Shown: piece after piece, positions 1 through 5,790 of the stretch
Layout of the letters: every line of letters begins with the position of its first letter
Position numbering within the stretch: the first letter of the stretch is position 1
Assembly (NCBI GenBank): GCA_003162995.1
Contig: PLUZ01000170.1
Span: forward strand, 1,202 to 6,991
Source: Methylocapsa sp.
Lineage (GTDB): Bacteria; Pseudomonadota; Alphaproteobacteria; Rhizobiales; Beijerinckiaceae
Length of the DNA: 5,790 nucleotides
Direction: 5' to 3'
Translations under genes and position numbers: made by a program
The notes under the pieces: generated by a model
What the model was told of the DNA's origin: nothing
Seen by the model: only the letters and a program-made list of their open reading frames with translations
Database searches by the model: none

Positions 1-201
1 AAACGTTTTGGTACGATTGGCAATCTGCACTAACGCACATTTGTTTCGCGGGGACGGGTACGAATCAGGGATTTGGCGCAAGCGGACGTTTGCGATAAGG
101 TTCAGGCTGGCATGTGGCTGCCTTCCCGGACTGGATCAGCCCGTTGGCGTGACCAAAGCGATGGGGTGGAACGGGCGCCTTCCCGAACCACCCCGCCCGC
201 A
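1..201. other. gene-free left end
   Basis: Apart from the hairpin at 163-194, I see nothing that can be named here. An 8-bp palindrome AAACGTTT is at 1-8. The one open frame (8-211, plus strand, TTG start, 67 codons) has no visible RBS, runs through the hairpin and over the end of the secreted-protein gene, and has no recognisable domain. Confidence 0.4.
163..194 (-). terminator. hairpin directly after the secreted-protein gene, possible terminator
   Basis: On the minus strand GGGGTGG (194-188) pairs with CCACCCC (169-163). Inside, after a symmetric TT/TT internal loop, CGGG (185-182) pairs with CCCG (175-172) around the loop AAGGCG. It starts 7 nt beyond the TGA stop. The following bases are ATCGCTTTGG, a poor T-tract, so termination may be inefficient or need Rho; the stem itself is strong and well placed. 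Confidence 0.5.
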
Positions 202-1860
202 TCAGTCTTGATCGGTGCGAGCTAGGTAGCCGTCCGGGAACCGCACTTGGAACCGGCCGATCGTGCGATAGTCGCCCAGATTGTTGCTGGGCTGCGGCGT
301 ATTATAACCGGCGAAAACGATCGTCACCGTGTGTTCGTCGGTGGACAGAGCTTGCGGATCATAGACCCGGCCGCTGAAGAAATTCGAGGTGTAGCCTCCC
401 GTTGGTGTCACAAACGGCGGCGGCTCAACCGGCGGCACGAATGGTGCGACCTGCGCGGGGGTCAACGCATCGGCGCTGCTAACATTCACAAGCGGCGGAT
501 TTAGGGGATATGGCCGCGGGTGCGAAGGATCGGTAATCACATCCGTGACTGTGTCCGTGGATAGGATCGGATTGTCGAGCCCATTCACCACCTTCCAGTT
601 CAACAGGTCGCTCGGCTGTCTCACCGGGTTGACTGTCTCGGCATAGCCGATGAAGTGGAACCCGTCCGAGTCATTATCAAGGCAATTGCCGGCACCAAAG
701 AACATGCCGTAACGCCCGTCCGCCAGCGGGATAATGCTGCCGCTCCCGAGCCAGCGGATGCCGTTCAATGCCACGGTCTTCGGATCATTTAGTCCGGCGG
801 CAACGCCGGCACCATTGCCGACATCCACGGGAACATCGGTGAAGTTGATGCCGTCCGCCGTGGTGGCGACGCGGATGGCAATGACATCGTCGTTCGCCTT
901 GCGGGGTTTGCCGTTAACGAAATTGGTCAGCGCGAAGGCAGGAGTCTTCGGACACACTGGATAACCTAAACCAGTGTCGGCATTCAGCGTCTTTTCGACA
1001 TAGACGACCGTGGTCGTCGGTCCTAAGCGCACCGCGCCCATGATCGCATCGGGATTGTGCAGGCCGCTCGTTGCTTGCGCCGTGGCCTCAAGCGCCGGAT
1101 AGCCGCCAGTGCTTAGCGGGCTGACATAGCCGTAGCCCGGAAGCTTGGACAGGGGGTTGTCCTCCGATGGCGTAAGCGTGTGCACCACCAGCTGATCAGA
1201 ATCGATATGGTTATTGGCGCGATTCAGCTCATAGATACGCTGCACGCCGTTCACCTTCAACACCACCGGATGGCCGAGACCGTTATCTGCGGCACTGTTG
1301 GGATCCGAGCCGTACGCCGTCTTAACGCCGTTCACGCTCACAAATTGATTGTCCGGGTCAGAGGGAAACCACGGGCAATAGGGGTTGAGCGCCAAAGCCT
1401 CGCCTTTGAAAATCCAAGAGGCGCCCCAGTCGGTCGAGATCGCCGCCACTACGGCCTCCTGCTCGTTGCGCGGGCGATAGTCGAAGAAACCTTCAAGGAT
1501 GTCGCCGTGCCGGCGCACGAAGGGGAAATAATAGGGCTGCATCAAGCTGAAGCCGTGATTGACCGCGAGCTTGCCGGCCGCGTTGCAATAGCTCGCATAA
1601 GGCGTGCCCGTCCCTGTATAGGGCGGAGCCGTTTGACTCGCGGGCGGGACGATGCCCGAAGCATCGTGGATGAAGTTTGCGACCGACTCATGCAGGGTCC
1701 AGGGTCCATTCAGGATCACCGACTGGGCCAAGCTGTTTCGAACATAGGAAATCGTCAGGTTCTTATCGCGGTCGTGGAAGTGATAATCATCGTCCGCGCG
1801 CACGGCATAGCCCGCGGATAGGGCGATGACGGCGGAAGCGCCGAGAAGCAATCTTTTCAT
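202..1860 (-). CDS. secreted protein of unknown function, probable beta-propeller (sialidase/GH43-like)
   Basis: I do not recognise this 552-residue protein. Residues 1-22 are a Sec signal peptide (MKRLLLGASAVIALSAGYAV, cleavage after VRA at 22); the mature chain begins with the acidic, His-containing DDDYHFHDRD. An Asp-box-like motif, STDWGASW, is at 142-149. Related strand patterns follow: TTADGINF (333-340), DGRYGMFFGAG (381-391), FIGYAETV (403-410), LLNWKVVNGLDNPIL (419-433) and VYDPQAL with VTIVFAGYNT (499-521). These resemble blades of the five- or six-bladed propellers of glycosidase families such as GH43, GH32 and sialidases. Four cysteines (92, 162, 303, 393) could form two disulfides outside the cytoplasm. 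A proline-rich loop is at 474-487. There is no membrane segment or anchor after the signal. A carbohydrate-binding or hydrolytic role is inferred from fold hints only; catalytic residues cannot be assigned. It appears to be a single-gene unit. Confidence 0.85.
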   Translation of the reverse strand: MKRLLLGASAVIALSAGYAVRADDDYHFHDRDKNLTISYVRNSLAQSVILNGPWTLHESVANFIHDASGIVPPASQTAPPYTGTGTPYASYCNAAGKLAVNHGFSLMQPYYFPFVRRHGDILEGFFDYRPRNEQEAVVAAISTDWGASWIFKGEALALNPYCPWFPSDPDNQFVSVNGVKTAYGSDPNSAADNGLGHPVVLKVNGVQRIYELNRANNHIDSDQLVVHTLTPSEDNPLSKLPGYGYVSPLSTGGYPALEATAQATSGLHNPDAIMGAVRLGPTTTVVYVEKTLNADTGLGYPVCPKTPAFALTNFVNGKPRKANDDVIAIRVATTADGINFTDVPVDVGNGAGVAAGLNDPKTVALNGIRWLGSGSIIPLADGRYGMFFGAGNCLDNDSDGFHFIGYAETVNPVRQPSDLLNWKVVNGLDNPILSTDTVTDVITDPSHPRPYPLNPPLVNVSSADALTPAQVAPFVPPVEPPPFVTPTGGYTSNFFSGRVYDPQALSTDEHTVTIVFAGYNTPQPSNNLGDYRTIGRFQVRFPDGYLARTDQD

Positions 1861-1875
1861 GCAGGAAGGTCCTTC
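1861..1875 (-). promoter_or_regulatory. RBS deciding the start of the secreted-protein gene
   Basis: AAGGA (1874-1870) lies 9 nt before the ATG at 1860, and the codons after that ATG encode a textbook signal peptide. This selects 1860 over the upstream in-frame ATGs near 2034. The site is part of a small dyad, GAAGG-A-CCTTC (1875-1865), whose one-base centre is too short to fold as a hairpin. Confidence 0.65.
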
Positions 1876-1968
1876 GTTGGGGACGGCGGTTCGGCTCGGG
1901 CCACGAAAATCGCCGACCGACACACCACCGTGCCGCATAGCACCGGTACCTTGACAGTATTGCGACAA

Positions 1969-2011
1969 GCCAACGAAAACTTTGGCCGGTTTAATCCCTT
2001 CGGGGAAAACC
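1969..2011 (-). repeat. two back-to-back hairpins in the leader of the secreted-protein gene
   Basis: Hairpin A: GGTTT (1988-1992) pairs with AAACC (2007-2011), then after an AA bulge TCCC (1995-1998) pairs with GGGA (2003-2006), closing a TTCG tetraloop (plus-strand reading; CGAA on the minus strand). Hairpin B: GCCAA (1969-1973) pairs with TTGGC (1982-1986) around an 8-base loop. One base separates them. They lie 109-151 nt upstream of the ATG at 1860. The pairing is seen directly; any regulatory role is inference. Confidence 0.45.
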
Positions 2012-2122
2012 AAGGAATTGCGCGGTGTCATCAAAAATCAGTATGAGACGTTCTAAATACGCACGCGGGCGCAGCGGGTATCCGTGTCTCAAAAAATGGC
2101 TGTCTATTTCTGGTATGGCAAC

Positions 2123-2148
2123 GGTAGAACGTTTGCTAATCGTCTACC
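2123..2148 (-). repeat. hairpin after the phosphomannomutase gene
   Basis: On the minus strand GGTAGA (2148-2143) pairs with TCTACC (2128-2123), and after a one-base bulge CG pairs with CG, around a loop of about nine bases. It starts 17 nt beyond the stop. The sequence following it is GTTGCC rather than a T-run, so it may protect the 3' end of the mRNA or act with Rho, but it does not meet the criteria of an intrinsic terminator. Confidence 0.4.
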
Positions 2149-2165
2149 ACTCACCTGCCCCCGCC

Positions 2166-3665
2166 TCATATCGTCTGATTATACGCCCCGACTTCCGGGT
2201 TCTCGCGCAGCACTCCATCGATGGCCGCGAACATCTCCCGCATCCTTGCTTCCGAGGCCGGGCTTTCCACGACGACCACGAGTTCCGGCTTGTTCGAGGA
2301 GGCGCGAACGAGACCCCAGGTTCCGTCCTCCGTGGTGATGCGGACGCCATTGACGGTCACGAGATCGCGAATTTTTTGGCCCGTGAAAAGCTCGCCCTTC
2401 GCTTGCATCGCCTTGAGACGTTCCTTCACCTTTTCGGCCACGTCATATTTGACCTCGTCGCCGCAATGCGGCGACATGGTCGGCGAGCCCCAGGTTTTTG
2501 GCAGCGCCTCGTAAAGCTCGGCCATCGATTTTCCGGGATTGCGGTCGAGCATTTCGATGACGTGGATGGCTGTGAGAATCCCATCATCATAGCCGCGCCC
2601 GACCGGCGCGTTGAAGAAGAAATGCCCGGATTTCTCGAAGCCCGCGAGCGCCTTGAGATCGGTCACCCGGCGTTTGATATAGGAATGCCCGGTCTTCCAA
2701 TAATCCGCCTTGACGCCTTGCGCGAGAAGCTGTGGATCGGTGGCGAAGAGGCCGGTCGATTTGACGTCGACGACGAAGGTAGAGCCGGGATAAAGTTTTG
2801 AGAGGTCGCGGGCAAGCATGACGCCGATTTTATCGGCGAAAATCTCCTCGCCGCGATTGTCGACGACGCCGCAACGGTCGCCGTCGCCATCGAAGCCGAG
2901 CCCCACATCGGCGCCGCTTTCCAGCACTTTGGCGGCCATCGCATGCAGCATGTGAAGGTCTTCGGGATTGGGATTGTAATTTGGAAAGGTGAAATCGAGT
3001 TCGGTGTCGAGAGGCACCACCTCGACACCGAGCTTTTCCAATATTTGCGGCGCGAAGGCTCCGGCGGTGCCATTGCCGCAGGCCGCCACGACTTTGAGCT
3101 TGCGCGCGATTTTCGGCCGGTTCACGAGGTCGGCAATATAGCGGACCGGGAAATCCTCGACGAAACGGTAGGAGCCGCCATCCGCGTAGCGGAATTTTCC
3201 CTGCAGAACGATCTCGCGCAAGCGGCCCATCTCGTCCGGCCCAAAGGTGACCGGCCGTTGCGCACCCATTTTCACGCCCGTCCAGCCATTGTCGTTATGC
3301 GAGGCGGTCACCATGGCGACGGCGGCGACGTCGAGGTCGAATTGCGCGAAATAGGCCATCGGCGAAAGCGCGAGGCCAATATCGTGAACTTTTATGCCGG
3401 CCGCCATAAGGCCGACCGTCAGCGCATGTTTGATCGAAGCCGAATAGACCCGGAAATCATGGCCGGTCACAAGTTCTGGCGAAACGCCCATGTCATGGAT
3501 CAGCGTGCCAAGGCCAAGCCCCAAGGCTTGCACGCCCATGAGATTGATCTCCTGTTCGAAAAGCCACCGCGCGTCATATTCGCGAAAGCCGGTCGGCTTC
3601 ACCATCGGGGAGCTTTCATAGGCGTAAGTATTGGTCTCTAATCGCGCCACGGGCTTGGGAAACAT
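2166..3665 (-). CDS. phosphomannomutase/phosphoglucomutase
   Basis: A 499-residue cytoplasmic enzyme of the alpha-D-phosphohexomutase superfamily, which interconverts mannose-6-P with mannose-1-P or glucose-6-P with glucose-1-P through a phosphoserine. All four functional loops are visible: the catalytic serine in TASHND (120-125, Ser122); the Mg-binding DGDGDR (259-264, Asp259, 261 and 263); the sugar-specificity loop FEKSGH (343-348, Glu344 and Ser346), typical of dual-specificity PMM/PGM; and the phosphate-binding loop RASSNKP (454-460). Length is slightly above the ~460 residues of AlgC-type enzymes, partly from an N-terminal extension before MVKPTGFREYDARW. I keep ATG 3665 because of its RBS and because this extension is familiar from rhizobial homologues. 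The product feeds GDP-mannose or UDP-glucose routes for surface polysaccharide; no other polysaccharide gene is nearby. manB, pmm or algC would all be possible names. Confidence 0.95.
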   Translation of the reverse strand: MFPKPVARLETNTYAYESSPMVKPTGFREYDARWLFEQEINLMGVQALGLGLGTLIHDMGVSPELVTGHDFRVYSASIKHALTVGLMAAGIKVHDIGLALSPMAYFAQFDLDVAAVAMVTASHNDNGWTGVKMGAQRPVTFGPDEMGRLREIVLQGKFRYADGGSYRFVEDFPVRYIADLVNRPKIARKLKVVAACGNGTAGAFAPQILEKLGVEVVPLDTELDFTFPNYNPNPEDLHMLHAMAAKVLESGADVGLGFDGDGDRCGVVDNRGEEIFADKIGVMLARDLSKLYPGSTFVVDVKSTGLFATDPQLLAQGVKADYWKTGHSYIKRRVTDLKALAGFEKSGHFFFNAPVGRGYDDGILTAIHVIEMLDRNPGKSMAELYEALPKTWGSPTMSPHCGDEVKYDVAEKVKERLKAMQAKGELFTGQKIRDLVTVNGVRITTEDGTWGLVRASSNKPELVVVVESPASEARMREMFAAIDGVLRENPEVGAYNQTI

Positions 3666-3724
3666 GAAGGGTCCTTGAGCAAAAGGGTTGACCGGCGAAA
3701 CGTCATTGCATGGGCAGTGTGGTC
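3666..3724 (-). promoter_or_regulatory. leader of the phosphomannomutase gene with RBS
   Basis: AAGGA (3676-3672) lies 6 nt before the ATG at 3665 and fixes that start over the internal Met21. Because a terminator precedes this stretch, a promoter should lie here or within the terminator. A TTGACC (3726-3721) overlaps the terminator T-run, but the sequence 16-18 nt later (GACGTT region) is a poor -10, so the promoter assignment is weak while the RBS is clear. Confidence 0.6.
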
Positions 3725-3754
3725 AAAAACCGCGCCAAAACTCATTCGGCGCGG
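3725..3754 (-). terminator. Rho-independent terminator after the helix-hairpin-helix gene
   Basis: Read on the minus strand, CCGCGCC (3754-3748) pairs with GGCGCGG (3736-3730); the stem can be extended by a G-T and two A-T pairs around a 5-nt loop (TGAGT). It is followed at once by five T (3729-3725). The stem starts 35 nt beyond the TAA stop of the upstream gene and lies 59 nt before the phosphomannomutase ATG. A GC-rich stem with a T-tract is the standard form, so the two genes are probably separate transcription units, or read-through is limited. Confidence 0.85.
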
Positions 3755-3789
3755 GAGAGCACTCTTGTTACCTGCCTTTTGTTGCGTGT

Positions 3790-4146
3790 TTATTGCTGCT
3801 TGGCGATGATCTGATCCTTGATCCCGGCGTAGACGGCGGCGGGAATGATTTTCTTCTGCACCAGCTCATCCTTACCTTTGTAGGGCCGGTTCCTGATGAT
3901 ATTGGCGGCGCGGATGTCGCCGACACCTTTCAAGGCGCGAAGCTCGTCCTCGGTTGCCGTATTGATATCGAGCAATTGCTTGGCGGCGGATTTTGCCGCT
4001 GGCTTCGCCTTTCCGGGCGTGGCTGCGGGAGCCGGACTGGCCTGTCCGGGGGTGGGGGGTTGGACCGCTTGCGCGAAACAAGGCGCCGCAAAAACCGCGG
4101 CCGCGCATAAGTAAAGGGCAAGGATTGCCTTCCTGGGGAGTCTCAT
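3790..4146 (-). CDS. exported helix-hairpin-helix (ComEA-type) protein
   Basis: A 118-residue protein. Residues 1-27 form a Sec signal peptide: basic MRLPRK, a hydrophobic core ILALYLCAAAVFA, and signal peptidase I cleavage after CFA (25) or AQA (27). The cysteine at 23 follows a proline, so a lipobox is unlikely. Residues 28-57 are a Pro/Ala/Lys-rich flexible linker. Residues 58-115 form a ComEA-like double helix-hairpin-helix domain: LDINTATEDEL, the hairpin LKGVGDIRAANII (72-84), NRPYKGKDEL and a closing helix to Ile113. Such domains bind the DNA backbone non-specifically; ComEA is the periplasmic DNA receptor of natural transformation, but many small exported relatives in proteobacteria have no proven role. 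No other competence gene is in the window. The start is supported by AAAGGA (4158-4153), 6 nt before the ATG. The stop is TAA, and an intrinsic terminator follows at 3754-3725. Confidence 0.9.
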   Translation of the reverse strand: MRLPRKAILALYLCAAAVFAAPCFAQAVQPPTPGQASPAPAATPGKAKPAAKSAAKQLLDINTATEDELRALKGVGDIRAANIIRNRPYKGKDELVQKKIIPAAVYAGIKDQIIAKQQ

Positions 4147-4195
4147 GGCTTTTCCTTTCTGGCAAGGCCCTGATGAACCTGCCCATCCTAGAATG

Positions 4196-4223
4196 AACGT
4201 ATGAAAAACGGCCGGGACGTCAA
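4196..4223 (-). promoter_or_regulatory. candidate promoter of the helix-hairpin-helix gene
   Basis: On the minus strand TTGACG (4223-4218) is followed after 16 nt by TACGTT (4201-4196), a good -35 and a poor -10 match. It lies 50-77 nt upstream of the ATG at 4146. A second -10-like element, TATACT (4258-4253), occurs farther upstream but has no recognisable -35. Either could explain separate transcription of the small gene; neither is strong. Confidence 0.3.
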
Positions 4224-4236
4224 ACAGGCTAGGTTC

Positions 4237-4250
4237 GCTCCGGCCGGAGC
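4237..4250. repeat. perfect 14-bp palindrome, possible operator
   Basis: GCTCCGGCCGGAGC is its own reverse complement over all 14 bases. It lies between the LysR stop and the start of the helix-hairpin-helix gene, 44 nt beyond the former. No T-run follows on either strand, so it does not look like an intrinsic terminator. It sits just downstream of a TATACT box (4258-4253, minus strand) and 13 nt upstream of a TTGACG box, so it could be a protein-binding site controlling the downstream gene. This function is inferred from position only. Confidence 0.4.
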
Positions 4251-4293
4251 ATAGTATAGGCCGTGGCCCCCGGGAAAACGATGGCGCAAAACT

Positions 4294-5181
4294 TCAATAT
4301 CGCCACCTCTGCGCACTCGCCACCAGGAAGTCGCGAAACACCCGCACCCGGGCAACATTCTTCATGGCCTCCGGATAGACGAGATAGCAATCGAGAGTAG
4401 GCGTCACCGCATGCGTCATCAATTGCACGAGACCGCTTTCGGGTTCGTTCAGGTAATCCGGCAGGACGCCAATCCCCATTCCGGTTTCAACCGCCCGCTG
4501 CAAGGCCGGAATATTGTTGACCGACATCGCAGCCACTGGGTCCTTGCCGCCGCGCCCGGCGAAAAGCGGCGCGTTGAGTTCATTCAGAAAGCTCGTGGGC
4601 GTGGCGGAATAGGCCAGGAGCCGGTGATGCGCAAGCTCATCGAGCGAATGCGGATGGCCGTGCCGGCGCAAATATTCGGCCGAGGCATAGAGATGATAAT
4701 GCACAGCAAAGAGGTGCCGCCTAATGAGGTCGGGTTGCGAGGGCTCGCGCAGGCGCAGCGCGACATCGGCCTCGCGCATGCCGAGATCGAGCTCCTCGTC
4801 GGCGAGAATCACCTCGATCTTGATGTCCGGATAGAGTTCGAGGAAAGGACCGAGGCGCGGCGTCAGCCAGCCCATGCCGATGCCAAAGCTGGTGGTGATC
4901 CGCAGATCTCCGTTCGGCTTTTCGCGGCTTTCGTTGAGCGCCATCTTAGCGGCGTCCAGCTTGGCCATGACCTCGCGCGCCGTGCGCAAGAGAAGCTCGC
5001 CCTGTTCGGTCAGGACGAGGCCGCGCGCGTGGCGATGAAACAGGGGAACTTTCAACTCCTGTTCGAGCGCGCTCACCTGGCGGCTGACCGCCGATTGGCT
5101 GAGGCCGAGAGCCTCACCCGCATGGGTAAACGAACCCGCCGCCGCCGCCGCGCTAAACGTCCGCAGCTTGTCCCAGTCCAA
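4294..5181 (-). CDS. lsrB: LysR-family transcriptional regulator, LsrB/VtlR type
   Basis: A 295-residue protein, normal LysR length. Residues 3-60 form the winged helix-turn-helix, with recognition segment AGEALGLSQSAVSRQVSALE at 21-40. A linker helix follows, and the effector-binding domain runs from about 92 to 290 (start GDLRITTSFGIG, later IGVLPDYL at 237-244 and LVYPEAMKN at 267-275). The start codon is TTG (5181-5179), preceded by GGGAGAG with a 6-nt gap; no better in-frame start is evident, and MDWDKLRTF matches the usual start of this subfamily. The position directly after trxB is the arrangement I know for lsrB in Sinorhizobium and vtlR in Brucella and Agrobacterium, where the regulator affects oxidative stress resistance, envelope polysaccharide or small-RNA expression. 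The only cysteine is C265, so the redox cysteines reported for LsrB appear to be absent. The symbol rests on synteny and remembered similarity, not an alignment. Confidence 0.9.
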   Translation of the reverse strand: MDWDKLRTFSAAAAAGSFTHAGEALGLSQSAVSRQVSALEQELKVPLFHRHARGLVLTEQGELLLRTAREVMAKLDAAKMALNESREKPNGDLRITTSFGIGMGWLTPRLGPFLELYPDIKIEVILADEELDLGMREADVALRLREPSQPDLIRRHLFAVHYHLYASAEYLRRHGHPHSLDELAHHRLLAYSATPTSFLNELNAPLFAGRGGKDPVAAMSVNNIPALQRAVETGMGIGVLPDYLNEPESGLVQLMTHAVTPTLDCYLVYPEAMKNVARVRVFRDFLVASAQRWRY

Positions 5182-5208
5182 CTCGGGCTCTCCCAGCGAT
5201 CGGCCGCC
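5182..5208 (-). promoter_or_regulatory. trxB-lysR junction with RBS for the TTG start
   Basis: The 27-nt gap between the trxB stop and the LysR start carries GGGAGAG (5194-5188), 6 nt before the TTG. This purine-rich site is what makes the TTG credible as the initiation codon. The gap is too short for a separate promoter and shows no terminator, so co-transcription from a trxB promoter outside the window is the simplest reading. Confidence 0.65.

Positions 5209-5790
<582 letters not shown>

Larger units (their letters stand above)
1861..2165. other. 305-nt gene-free region with several inverted repeats
   Basis: This is the gap between the phosphomannomutase stop and the start of the secreted-protein gene. 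The downstream frame stays open back to 2034, but those 58 codons look non-coding. I see four dyads: 2123-2148, 2044-2091 (wide spacing), 1988-2011 and 1969-1986. None is followed by a T-run on the minus strand, so none is a convincing terminator. No pair of -35 and -10 boxes stands out on the minus strand. On the plus strand TTGACA occurs at 1951-1956, but there is no usable -10 and no gene behind it. The region probably holds the promoter and leader of the secreted-protein gene. Confidence 0.5.

Noticed and set aside
8..211. Possible small protein at the left edge
   Set aside because: TTG start without visible RBS, no domain, and it overlaps both a hairpin and the end of a well-supported gene.
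1180..1821. 213-codon open frame on the plus strand opposite the secreted-protein gene
   Set aside because: Same antisense register effect; the composition is His/Arg/Ile-rich as expected of a complement reading, and no family is recognisable.
1861..2034. N-terminal extension of the secreted protein to an ATG near 2034
   Set aside because: It would bury the signal peptide behind 58 residues with no domain character; the ATG at 1860 has an RBS and begins a canonical signal sequence.
2025..2801. 258-codon open frame on the plus strand opposite the phosphomannomutase
   Set aside because: It is in exact codon-on-codon register with the sense gene, where plus-strand stops need TTA, CTA or TCA codons that are rare in GC-rich genes. 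A second open stretch at 2943-3641 has the same register. No RBS or domain.
3688..4110. 140-codon open frame on the plus strand opposite the helix-hairpin-helix gene
   Set aside because: Antisense register shadow; it also crosses the strong terminator hairpin.
3930..4186. Alternative minus-strand frames over the helix-hairpin-helix gene
   Set aside because: They are arginine/proline-rich out-of-frame readings; the 3790-4146 frame carries the signal peptide and the domain.
4259..4290. GC-rich stretch after the LysR stop as a terminator
   Set aside because: GGCC-AC-GGCC leaves only a two-base loop and no T-run follows, so it does not form a usable terminator.

Overview
The window suggests an alphaproteobacterium of the order Hyphomicrobiales (Rhizobiales). 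The evidence is the gene pair trxB followed by an LsrB/VtlR-type LysR regulator, a phosphomannomutase whose N-terminus (MFPKP... then MVKPTGFREYDARW) is of a kind I recall from rhizobia and relatives, and GC-rich coding with long in-register antisense open frames. A Beijerinckiaceae or Methylocystaceae member is possible, but this is a guess; no rRNA, tRNA or other lineage marker is present.

All five genes lie on the minus strand, so transcription runs from the right end to the left. (1) 5209-5790: C-terminal 193 residues of thioredoxin reductase, cut by the window edge. (2) 4294-5181: LysR regulator starting with TTG, 27 nt after trxB and probably in its operon. (3) 4147-4293: intergenic, with a perfect 14-bp palindrome and two weak promoter candidates. 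(4) 3790-4146: small exported helix-hairpin-helix (ComEA-type) protein, closed by a clear intrinsic terminator at 3725-3754. (5) 2166-3665: phosphomannomutase/phosphoglucomutase with its own ribosome binding site. (6) 1861-2165: 305 nt without a gene, rich in inverted repeats. (7) 202-1860: secreted protein of unknown function, probably a beta-propeller. (8) 1-201: no gene seen, but a neat hairpin directly after the stop of gene 7.

TrxB and the LysR protein probably form a redox or envelope-stress module, by analogy with lsrB of Sinorhizobium and vtlR of Brucella. The phosphomannomutase would supply mannose-1-P or glucose-1-P for surface polysaccharide and nucleotide sugars. The two exported proteins act outside the cytoplasm, and nothing in the sequence ties them functionally to their neighbours. 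I found no mobile element, CRISPR array, toxin-antitoxin pair, phage gene or defence system. The least explained items are the secreted propeller-like protein and the structured leader upstream of it.
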